Shown here: positions 1 through 6,531 of the stretch, piece after piece
Numbering within the stretch: position 1 is the first letter of the stretch
Layout of the letters: every line of letters begins with the position of its first letter
Assembly (NCBI GenBank): GCA_023440945.1
Contig: JAEZRL010000494.1
Span: 1-8,702 of the forward strand
Length of the DNA stretch: 8,702 nucleotides
Direction of reading: 5' to 3'
Source of the DNA: Bacteroidota bacterium
GTDB lineage: Bacteria > Bacteroidota > Bacteroidia > Chitinophagales > Chitinophagaceae
Notes under the pieces: model-generated
The model's database searches: none
Told to the model about the DNA's origin: nothing
Seen by the model: the letters and a program-made list of their open reading frames with translations, nothing else
Made by a program: the position numbers and the translations under genes

Positions 1-120
1 GAAAATCATCGCATCAGGCTCACTTTTTATAACAACGATATAACCGATTCTTTCCGCATTATTGTTGAAGGTATGACTACAGATGGAAGACTTACAAGCG
101 TAGAAAAAGTGATAGAATAA
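1..120 (+). CDS. C-terminal end of an unidentified protein (5'-truncated by window edge)
   Basis: Frame 1 is open from the first base to a TAA at 118-120 and gives 39 residues, beginning ENHRIRLTFYNND and ending TSVEKVIE. The stretch is rich in alternating hydrophobic and polar residues (RLTFYNN, SFRIIVEGM), which suggests beta-strand secondary structure. The wording resembles the extreme C-termini of large Bacteroidota surface proteins with macroglobulin (MG2)-type or carboxypeptidase-regulatory beta domains, where a final strand of the type 'FRI-VEG-TADGRL' is common. That family assignment is recollection and inference from 39 residues and could be wrong. That it is coding is more secure, because the frame is open to the edge and is followed by a 281-bp gap before the next gene. 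Confidence 0.5.
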   Translation, partial: ENHRIRLTFYNNDITDSFRIIVEGMTTDGRLTSVEKVIE

Positions 121-154
121 TGTAGTGAATGGATGATAAATTAAAACGTAGTAA

Positions 155-208
155 TTTTTTGTTCCCGGCACATGAACAAGCATGATGCTTCTGTTGCGTC
201 GCACTCTT
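155..208 (+). repeat. Candidate dispersed intergenic element, copy A
   Basis: The unit runs T-run plus G (155-161), CCGGC (165-169), a 24-base spacer, then TTGCGTCGCA (194-203) followed by CTC. The spacer contains a perfect dyad AAGCAT-G-ATGCTT (178-190). Copy B at 4527-4580 has the same blocks with identical spacing (offset 4372 throughout) while the spacer sequence differs. It lies in the gap between the partial first gene and the serine hydrolase. No coding role is evident. Confidence 0.4.
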
Positions 209-401
209 GTACTGTAATAATTCTATTCAACAATATATTAATACTCTGCCTGCTTTCGGTGTAATATAAGGTCTTAAACATAGAACGGGTTCGAACACAA
301 AGGATCATGAAGGATAGAATCAGATGATTTTTAAGCAAAACAAACATAATAGTTAGCAATGCAACCTAACTTTAATTTTCTATATAATTAAAACACTACG
401 T

Positions 402-1721
402 ATGAAGAAAAATCTTCTCATCACTTTGCTGTTATTATTTATGCAAACCTGTTTTGCTCAGGATTTCGATACCGCAAAATTGAACAGTTATTTCAAAGCA
501 TTGGCAGATAATAATAAATTCATGGGCAGCGTGGCTGTTTCAAAAAACGGGAAGATCATTTATACAAGATCAATTGGCTTTGCAGATGTTGAAAACAATA
601 TAAAACTTAACGACAGCACCAAATACCGCATCGGTTCAATAACAAAAACCTTCACCGCATCTTTAATCTTAAAAGCTGTTGAAGAAAACAAATTATTGCT
701 TTCTCAAACCTTAGATAATTATTTTCCTTCCATAAAAAACGCTGAGAAAATAACAATAAGCGAATTATTATATCATCGCAGTGGCGTTCATAATTTTACT
801 GATAATGCAGATTATTTAACCTGGAACACTCAGCCAAAAACAGAACAGCAAATGGTGGAAATAATTGCAAAAGGCGGCAGTGACTTTGAACCCGGTTCTA
901 AACTTCAATACAGCAATTCCAATTATATTCTTCTCACTTACATACTGGAAAAAATATATGATAAACCTTATGCAGAATTATTGAACAAAAAAATAATCAA
1001 GCCGCTGCATCTTAAAAATACTTATTATGGTGGTAAGATAAACATTCACAACAACGAATGTTATTCCTATACTTATTCAAATGGTATTCTTAGAAAAGAA
1101 AATGAAACAGATATGTCTGTACCTGCAGGAGCAGGTGCAATTGTTTCAACACCTACTGATCTTACCAAATTTGCAAATGCACTTTTTTCTTATAAAATCA
1201 TAAATAAGAAAAGCCTGCAGCAAATGGAAACATTAAAAGACAATTTTGGAATGGGCCTGATTGAAGCACCTTTTTATGACAAGAAAGCCCTTGGGCATAC
1301 CGGTGGCATTGATGGTTTCTCTTCCGTGTTTGAATATTTTCCCGGTGATACACTTGCTTATGCTTTGTGTTCAAACGCTTCCAATATGAACAACAATGAT
1401 ATTTCGATTGCCGTATTAAGTGCTGTATATAACAAGCCTTATAATATTCCAACTTTCACAAGTATTCAACTTACATCAACTGAGCTTGATAAATATTCCG
1501 GTGTGTATGCAAGCAAACAAATGCCATTAAAAATCACCATTACCAAATCAGGTAATACATTAGTTGCGCAGGCAACAGGTCAGCCATCTTTTGAACTGGA
1601 AGCAACTGCAAAAGATACATTCAAATTTGAAAAAGCCGGGATTGTCCTGGAGTTTGATCCCGACAAAAAAGAAATGATCTTAAAACAGCGAGGCGCCACT
1701 TATAAATTCACAAAAGAGTAA
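402..1721 (+). CDS. Secreted serine hydrolase, class C beta-lactamase / S12 family
   Basis: A 439-residue protein with a Sec signal peptide (residues 1 to about 19 or 20: MKK, a leucine-rich core, then CFAQ). The penicillin-binding/beta-lactamase fold spans roughly residues 25-345. The three family motifs are visible: SITK at 79-82 (nucleophile Ser79, Lys82), YSN at 170-172 (Tyr170), and HTG at 299-301, the His version of the KTG triad common in esterase or peptidase members. After it, residues 360-439 (from ELDKYSGVY) form a separate beta-rich C-terminal domain like the DUF3471/lipocalin-like tails of this family. Members include D-aminopeptidases, esterases and PBP4*-like proteins. The substrate cannot be told from sequence, and the HTG motif gives no reason to call it a true beta-lactamase. 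It should act in the periplasm or be secreted. The gene stands alone, with AT-rich gaps on both sides and no clear Shine-Dalgarno site; the start is chosen because the signal peptide begins there. Confidence 0.93.
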   Translation: MKKNLLITLLLLFMQTCFAQDFDTAKLNSYFKALADNNKFMGSVAVSKNGKIIYTRSIGFADVENNIKLNDSTKYRIGSITKTFTASLILKAVEENKLLLSQTLDNYFPSIKNAEKITISELLYHRSGVHNFTDNADYLTWNTQPKTEQQMVEIIAKGGSDFEPGSKLQYSNSNYILLTYILEKIYDKPYAELLNKKIIKPLHLKNTYYGGKINIHNNECYSYTYSNGILRKENETDMSVPAGAGAIVSTPTDLTKFANALFSYKIINKKSLQQMETLKDNFGMGLIEAPFYDKKALGHTGGIDGFSSVFEYFPGDTLAYALCSNASNMNNNDISIAVLSAVYNKPYNIPTFTSIQLTSTELDKYSGVYASKQMPLKITITKSGNTLVAQATGQPSFELEATAKDTFKFEKAGIVLEFDPDKKEMILKQRGATYKFTKE

Positions 1722-1982
1722 AGTTTTACCAGTGATCATCATCAAATTTTAAAAGTTAATAGAATAAACACTTCAATCAATAGTTTTCTAACCTTATAGA
1801 AGCATAATCTAATAGAAAAAACAATAGATGTAAAAATGAAAGAACAGATTTAAGATTATAATAAACGATGTGAATTCTATGTTTCTATGGCCCATTTGTT
1901 CAGTAATTTTTTACAACTTAAATGCTAAATTCAAGAAATTAAGCACAATGTGTTAGTTTCATAACAATTAATAATACTAACC

Positions 1983-2402
1983 ATGGAACAACCTGTTATA
2001 TTCGAAACAACCTTGAATGCTTCTCCATCAAAAGTGTGGAAAGCTATTACCAATAAAGATGAGATGCAACAGTGGTATTTTAATATTACAGAATTTAAAC
2101 CTGAGCCGGGATTTGAATTTCAATTTTCTGCTGGCCCCGCTGGTGAGCAATATCTCCATGTTTGTAAGATAACAGAGGTAATTCCAGAAAAGAAATTAGG
2201 CTATAGCTGGCGTTATGATGGTTATGAAGGCACTTCGTTTGTAAGCTTTGAATTATTTCCTGAAGGAGATATAACCAGGCTAAAACTAACACATACAGCA
2301 CTTGAAACCTTTCCCGATCTTCCCCAATTTTCAAAAAAAAATTTTGCTGAAGGCTGGAAACATATCATCGGTACATCGCTTAAAAATTTTGTTGAATCGT
2401 AG
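1983..2402 (+). CDS. SRPBCC / AHSA1-type (activator of Hsp90 ATPase homolog 1-like) domain protein
   Basis: A 139-residue cytoplasmic protein with no signal peptide. It is a single START-like (SRPBCC) domain. The N-terminus has the typical pattern of a strand followed by 'SPSKVWKAITNKDEMQQWY' (residues 14-32), where Trp19 and Trp31 are family landmarks. The middle has the usual 'Y.W.Y.G...TSFVSFEL' strands (about 74-91). The C-terminal helix contains the expected 'GW' (124-125) leading into 'IGTSLKNFVE'. The length is normal for the family. The fold makes a hydrophobic cavity, but small bacterial AHSA1 proteins have no agreed substrate and the Hsp90 link comes from eukaryotic Aha1. The ATG is the only sensible start. 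No neighbour suggests a role: the gene is 261 bp from the hydrolase upstream and converges with the E1 gene, leaving 31 bp between the stop codons. Confidence 0.9.
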   Translation: MEQPVIFETTLNASPSKVWKAITNKDEMQQWYFNITEFKPEPGFEFQFSAGPAGEQYLHVCKITEVIPEKKLGYSWRYDGYEGTSFVSFELFPEGDITRLKLTHTALETFPDLPQFSKKNFAEGWKHIIGTSLKNFVES

Positions 2403-2433
2403 AACGAAAAGCTTTAATGAATAACACAAAAAA

Positions 2434-4440
2434 TCAATAAGCTATTAACTTTTTTACATACTCATCCAACCTCGCAGAAGCCAAAAAATTTTCCTCTAAA
2501 TCAATATTAAATGGAACAGGTGTGTCAAGACTTGCGCAACGCATAACAGGAGCATCCAATAACTCAAAACAATGTTCACTTATCCATGCGGCGATCTCCC
2601 CTCCTACTCCACCGATTAATGTGTCTTCATGTAATATCAATACTTTACCAGTTGCTTTTACTGCAGCATAAATAGCATCATAATCCAAAGGCGATAATGT
2701 TCTGAGATCAAGAATATAAATATCAATGCCCGGATTTTGTTTTGCATAAGCAGTTGCCCAATGAACACCAGCACCATACGTAATGATGCTCATATCTTCA
2801 CCTTGTTGTACCAGTCTTGCTTTGCCAATTTGTATTGCGTAATAATCGTTTGGTACATCCCCTGTCACGCTTCGGTACAAAGCTTTGTGTTCGAAAAATA
2901 AAACAGGATTTGAATCATTTATAGCAGCGATGAGTAACCCTTTTGCATCTTCAGGCGTGGATGGATAAACAACTTTCAAACCGGGTGTATGCACAAACCA
3001 TGCTTCATTGCTTTGACTGTGAAAAGGGCCAGCACCAACACCTGCACCTGTCGGCATTCGAATTACAACATCAGCATTTTGCCCCCAGCGATAATATATT
3101 TTAGCAAGATTGTTTACTATTTGATTTAATCCAACACTTACAAAATCAGCAAACTGCATTTCGACCATACTTTTATAACCTTCCAGGCTTAAACCCAAAG
3201 CACAACCAATTATGGCGCTTTCGCATAACGGCGTATTTCGCACTCTTTCTTTTGCAAATTCCTGTACAAAACCTTCTGTAATTTTAAAAGCACCTCCATA
3301 TTCTGCAATGTCTTGTCCCATTAAAATAAGATTCTTATGTTGCTGCATTGATTGATATAATCCTTCTCTTATCGCATCAATAAAACGTTTTTCGGTTACT
3401 AGTTGCCGGTTGCTCCTTGCTGGTTTCGAATTATCTATAATCAATGAACCTACTATTTCCGTTTTAGCGTACACATCATTCAATTCCTCGTTTGTATGTG
3501 GTATTAATACAGGCGCTTTGTAAGCCATTTGCAGCTCACTTTCTATATATGCTTTGCATTCATTCGCTATGGCTAATGCTTCGCTTTCACTCAACACATT
3601 TTCAGCAATAAGAAAATCTTCATAATTTTTTATAGGATCTTTCCTGCCCCATTCTTCAAACAAATGAGCAGGAACATATTTCGTTCCGCTTGCTTCTTCA
3701 TGACCACGCATTCTGAATGTTTCGCACTCTATCAAATATGGTTTTTGATTTTGAATGCAATATTCTCTTACACCTCTTATCGTATCAATCACTTCGAGAA
3801 TATTGTTACCATCAATCTTTACTCCTTCCATTCCGTAACCTATCGCTTTATCAACAAGACTTGCACAGCGATATTGTTCTTTAACAGGTGTACTTAATCC
3901 ATAACCATTATTTTCGATCACAAAAATTACCGGAAGATCCCACACCGCAGCAACATTCAATGCTTCATGAAATTCACCTTCGCTTGTTCCGCCATCACCT
4001 GTAAAAGCAAGAGAAATTTTGTTTTCTTTCTTTAATTTATATGCCAATGCAGTTCCATCTGCAACAGATAATTGTGGACCAAGATGAGAGATCATGCCGC
4101 AGATATAATGCTCCTTCGAACCAAAATGAAAACTTCTTTCACGGCCTTTACTATAGCCTTCTTTGTTGCCCTGCCACTGCATGAATAATTTATGCAAAGG
4201 CATATTGCGTGTTGTAAAAACACCAAGATTTCTATGCAGTGGCATTATCCATTCATCGTTGTGCAAAGCATAAGTACAGCCAACAGCAATCGCTTCCTGT
4301 CCAATGCCACTAAACCATTTGCTTATCTTTCCCTGCCTTAACAACACAAGCATTTTTTCTTCTATCAACCGTGGCAGTAAAAGTTTTTTATAAATATCTT
4401 TCAGGACGTCGTTACTGAAATCTTTTTTATCGAAATGCAT
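2434..4440 (-). CDS. Fused alpha/beta 2-oxoacid dehydrogenase E1 component (thiamine diphosphate dependent)
   Basis: A 668-residue protein carrying both E1 subunits in one chain. The alpha half (about 1-330) has the thiamine diphosphate motif GDG at 148-150 running to NN at 177-178, and an RGH loop at 245-247. The beta half (about 346-668) begins around 'TEKRFIDAIREGL' and contains 'GQDIAEYGGAFKITEGF' (375-391), 'VEMQFADF' (426-433), the 'FHSQSNEAWFVHTPGLKVV' active-site stretch (473-491; His474 and His484), and 'DLRTLSPLD' (578-586) of the transketolase C-terminal domain. E1 decarboxylates a 2-oxoacid and passes the acyl group to lipoyl-E2. The fused layout is common in Bacteroidota and is usually annotated as branched-chain (2-oxoisovalerate) dehydrogenase E1. 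Sequence alone does not exclude pyruvate or acetoin. No E2 or E3 gene is in the window, so partners must come from elsewhere. The ATG is preceded by a purine-rich AAGAAAAG, a weak ribosome site. Confidence 0.93.
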   Translation of the reverse strand: MHFDKKDFSNDVLKDIYKKLLLPRLIEEKMLVLLRQGKISKWFSGIGQEAIAVGCTYALHNDEWIMPLHRNLGVFTTRNMPLHKLFMQWQGNKEGYSKGRERSFHFGSKEHYICGMISHLGPQLSVADGTALAYKLKKENKISLAFTGDGGTSEGEFHEALNVAAVWDLPVIFVIENNGYGLSTPVKEQYRCASLVDKAIGYGMEGVKIDGNNILEVIDTIRGVREYCIQNQKPYLIECETFRMRGHEEASGTKYVPAHLFEEWGRKDPIKNYEDFLIAENVLSESEALAIANECKAYIESELQMAYKAPVLIPHTNEELNDVYAKTEIVGSLIIDNSKPARSNRQLVTEKRFIDAIREGLYQSMQQHKNLILMGQDIAEYGGAFKITEGFVQEFAKERVRNTPLCESAIIGCALGLSLEGYKSMVEMQFADFVSVGLNQIVNNLAKIYYRWGQNADVVIRMPTGAGVGAGPFHSQSNEAWFVHTPGLKVVYPSTPEDAKGLLIAAINDSNPVLFFEHKALYRSVTGDVPNDYYAIQIGKARLVQQGEDMSIITYGAGVHWATAYAKQNPGIDIYILDLRTLSPLDYDAIYAAVKATGKVLILHEDTLIGGVGGEIAAWISEHCFELLDAPVMRCASLDTPVPFNIDLEENFLASARLDEYVKKLIAY

Positions 4441-4526
4441 ACTTTTCTTATTCAGCTAAATTAACGGTTCTCATTAACTGAATAAAGTGATAATAATTGA
4501 ATGAATTTAAAAGTTGTTTGAATTAT

Positions 4527-4580
4527 TTTTTTGATACCGGCTGCAGCATTTTATAGCATCGTCCCTTGCGTCGCATTCCG
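4527..4580 (+). repeat. Candidate dispersed intergenic element, copy B
   Basis: T-run plus G (ending 4533), CCGGC (4537-4541), a 24-base spacer, then TTGCGTCGCA (4566-4575) followed by TTC. The conserved blocks align without gaps to copy A at 155-208, whereas the spacer matches at only about a quarter of positions. The palindrome GCTGCAGC (4540-4547) lies at the left edge of the spacer. It sits between the divergent E1 and TTG-start genes. Confidence 0.4.
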
Positions 4581-4702
4581 TTCATCTGTATAACTTATGG
4601 CAGCAGGTATTACCTTATAATTGTAACAATAATGAGCAGGAATACCAATTATAGAATATCTACCCGTCTATAAAAAATCTAAAATTTTAAAAAAATATTT
4701 AT

Positions 4703-4710
4703 TAATCTTG
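4703..4710 (+). promoter_or_regulatory. Possible -7 element just upstream of the TTG start at 4718
   Basis: TAATCTTG differs by one base from the Bacteroidota -7 consensus TAnnTTTG and ends 7 bases before the TTG codon. If used, transcription would begin almost at the start codon, giving a leaderless or nearly leaderless message. No convincing -33 TTTG block lies 19-21 bp upstream; that stretch is A-rich. Assignment is tentative. Confidence 0.3.
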
Positions 4711-4717
4711 TAACTGC

Positions 4718-5287
4718 TTGAGAAAATTATCGGCCATACTACTGCTTGCTTTATTCCTGTTCAATCTCGCAGGTTATCGTTTACTTTTTGATTATGCACA
4801 GTATGTTTCCGACACTCATCTTGATTCCGTTCTTGATAAAGATCAATACGATGAAAATGATCTCGTCGCCATAAAATTACCTTTGTCCTTACCATATCAG
4901 GTCAATTGGAAAGAAGCAGAACGAGCAGACGGGGAAATAACATTAAACGGTAAAATTTACCGTTATGTAAAACGAATGTATGCAAATGGCGAAATGACTT
5001 ATTGGTGTTTGCCAAACACTAAGAAGATGCAGCTCCAAACAGCAAAAGATGATTTTTTTAAGTATGCAAACGACCTGATGCAAAACAATTCATCAAAAAA
5101 ACATTCCAATACTACTTTCAATAAAAATGTAGTGAGTGATTATGATTCACAACAAACATTATATCAGTTTTTTTCTTTCAACCGTGTTGCTTTATATGAA
5201 AACCCACTAGACGTCCTTTCTCTTTTACAAGGTATATCCAATACTCCTGCACAACCTCCCGAAGCAAATATTTCTTCTATCGCTTGA
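4718..5287 (+). CDS. Conserved-looking hypothetical exported/membrane-anchored protein, TTG start
   Basis: A 189-residue protein of unknown function. The start is TTG at 4718: a stop (TAA at 4703-4705) lies just upstream in frame, no ATG precedes the hydrophobic segment, and 'RKLSAILLLALFLFNLAGY' (residues 2-20) is a good signal peptide or N-terminal anchor, so translation must begin here. The rest should be outside the cytoplasm. It has an acidic patch (about 35-48, 'DSVLDKDQYDENDL'), a probable beta region (about 50-96, including 'GEITLNGKIYRYVKRMYANG'), one cysteine (Cys97), a Lys/Asn-rich stretch, and a Pro-rich tail ('NTPAQPPEAN'). I recall similar small proteins in other Bacteroidota genomes but no assigned function. 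It is transcribed divergently from E1, and a 283-bp gap separates it from the beta-barrel gene, so an operon with the latter is unproven. Confidence 0.8.
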   Translation: MRKLSAILLLALFLFNLAGYRLLFDYAQYVSDTHLDSVLDKDQYDENDLVAIKLPLSLPYQVNWKEAERADGEITLNGKIYRYVKRMYANGEMTYWCLPNTKKMQLQTAKDDFFKYANDLMQNNSSKKHSNTTFNKNVVSDYDSQQTLYQFFSFNRVALYENPLDVLSLLQGISNTPAQPPEANISSIA

Positions 5288-5389
5288 TTCTATCGTTTCT
5301 ATTTGCTATTGGTTTCCTCTGAGAACATTGCTTTTCATCTATTTAGGTAACTATCCTTAATACATGAAAAGTTGAAAAACATAGCAAAA

Positions 5390-5431
5390 CTGACGCAATT
5401 GGTACAAGCATACAGAACGGTTCTATCCGGC
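5390..5431 (-). repeat. Candidate dispersed intergenic element, degenerate copy C
   Basis: On the minus strand: GCCGG (5431-5427), a spacer with the dyad AGAAC-G-GTTCT (5414-5424) and ATGCTT (5411-5406), then TTGCGTC (5398-5392). The CCGG-to-TTGCGTC distance is 32 bases, against 29 in copies A and B. ATGCTT shortly before TTGCGTC is also seen in copy A. Similarity is weaker than between A and B, so this may be coincidence. Confidence 0.22.
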
Positions 5432-5570
5432 GTACGTTTTACGTATATCACACTGCTCAATCATTATAACCAATACTAACTTACTCTTTAACAAGAGATG
5501 AAGTAGGTATGAAGCTTTAAATCAATACAGCTTCAAAAACTTCAATATATACTACTTAAACTCAAAAACA

Positions 5571-6491
5571 ATGTACAAAAGAAAACATCCCTTCATTCTT
5601 TTTGCTATTATACTTTTTGCTTATGGAAGCAATGTAAAAGCACAAACAGAGCACGACGCTATTATGCTAAACAAATCCCAATGGTGCAACGGTTTCACCT
5701 ACATGTATAGCCAATGGGATAATTATTGGGAAGGCACATTCAAAAGAAACAACCTTAACATGGGCACTGTTTCAACCCAAAGCGTGATGTACATGACCAA
5801 TTATGGCATTACCAACAAACTGAACATTATGGGAGGCTTACCCTATGTTTGGACAAAAGCTTCAGGCGGAACGCTACATGGCCTGCATGGCTTTCAGGAT
5901 GCAAGTGTTTACCTTAAATGGAAACTAGTCTCAACTCAAGTAGGAAATGGTAAGATATCACTGTTTGCAGTTGGGGGTATTTCAACACCGGTTAGCAATT
6001 ATGTTATTGATTTTCTTCCGTTATCCATTGGTCTTGGTTCAACTAATTTAACAGGAAGAGCATTGGTTGATTACCAGGTGAAAAGCTTTTTCGTAACACT
6101 CGGCGGCGCTTACGTGTGGCGAAGCAATGTAAAGCTTGACAGAACCTCTTATTACACAACTGAACAACACATCACAAATGAAGTTAAGATGCCGGATATG
6201 GCAACATTTAATTTCAGCGCAGGTGTCCGAAAAAAATATTTAGTAGCTGAAGCGCTTGTCACTAACATGACAACCCTCGGCGGCTTTGACATTCGCAAAA
6301 ATGATATGCCTTTTCCTAGCAATAAAATGAACAGTACAGTTGTAGGTGCACATATCAAATACACATTACCCTCTTATTCACACCTCGAATTTGTAGCCGA
6401 TGCCAACTATGTCATCAAAGGAAGAAACGTTGGGCAGGGCACCACTTTAAGCGGCGGCGTTTATTACATCTTCAGTTTCAAACATAAATAA
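5571..6491 (+). CDS. Probable outer-membrane beta-barrel protein (transporter / MetA-pathway-OMP-like)
   Basis: A 306-residue protein with a signal peptide (MYKRKHPFILFAIILFAYGSN..., probable cleavage near residue 24 in VKA-Q). The mature part is made of alternating-polarity strands rich in aromatic residues and glycine: 'FTYMYSQWDNYWEG', 'QSVMYMTNYGITNKLNIMGGLPYV', 'SVYLKWKL', 'FVTLGGAYVW', 'HIKYTLPSYSHLEFVADANYV'. It ends with 'SGGVYYIFSFKHK', whose aromatic final strand resembles a barrel-assembly signal, although two Lys and a His follow the last Phe. The overall look matches the 'putative transporter / phenol meta-degradation' OMP superfamily, but no substrate can be read. The haloperoxidase lipoprotein starts 40 bp downstream with no terminator between, so the two are very likely one transcript, and the barrel may export or admit the enzyme's substrate or product (inference). 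It could instead be a structural barrel of unrelated use. Confidence 0.82.
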   Translation: MYKRKHPFILFAIILFAYGSNVKAQTEHDAIMLNKSQWCNGFTYMYSQWDNYWEGTFKRNNLNMGTVSTQSVMYMTNYGITNKLNIMGGLPYVWTKASGGTLHGLHGFQDASVYLKWKLVSTQVGNGKISLFAVGGISTPVSNYVIDFLPLSIGLGSTNLTGRALVDYQVKSFFVTLGGAYVWRSNVKLDRTSYYTTEQHITNEVKMPDMATFNFSAGVRKKYLVAEALVTNMTTLGGFDIRKNDMPFPSNKMNSTVVGAHIKYTLPSYSHLEFVADANYVIKGRNVGQGTTLSGGVYYIFSFKHK

Positions 6492-6531
6492 CCTTCATCC
6501 ATTCAATTGCCAAATAAAAACAGAAATTCAG

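Noticed and set aside
141..359. Minus-strand open frame of 72 codons in the first intergenic gap
   Set aside because: Composition looks random, it overlaps the candidate intergenic repeat at 155-208, and it shows no domain or start signal; treated as chance.
366..373. TAACTTTA as a -7 promoter box for the serine hydrolase
   Set aside because: Only a partial match to TAnnTTTG with no -33 block at the right distance; too weak in AT-rich DNA.
1722..1982. AT-rich gap between the hydrolase and AHSA1 genes as a possible hidden gene, terminator or RNA
   Set aside because: No frame beyond a few codons with a plausible start, no GC-rich stem with a T-run, and no copy of the intergenic element.
2403..2433. 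Bidirectional terminator between the convergent AHSA1 and E1 genes
   Set aside because: Only a 5-base AGCTT/AAGCT-type pairing with a long loop is available around 2410-2442; too weak to call.
4456..4463. TAATTTAG on the minus strand as the -7 box of the E1 gene
   Set aside because: One mismatch to consensus but no TTG/TTTG block about 20 bases upstream; not distinguishable from background.
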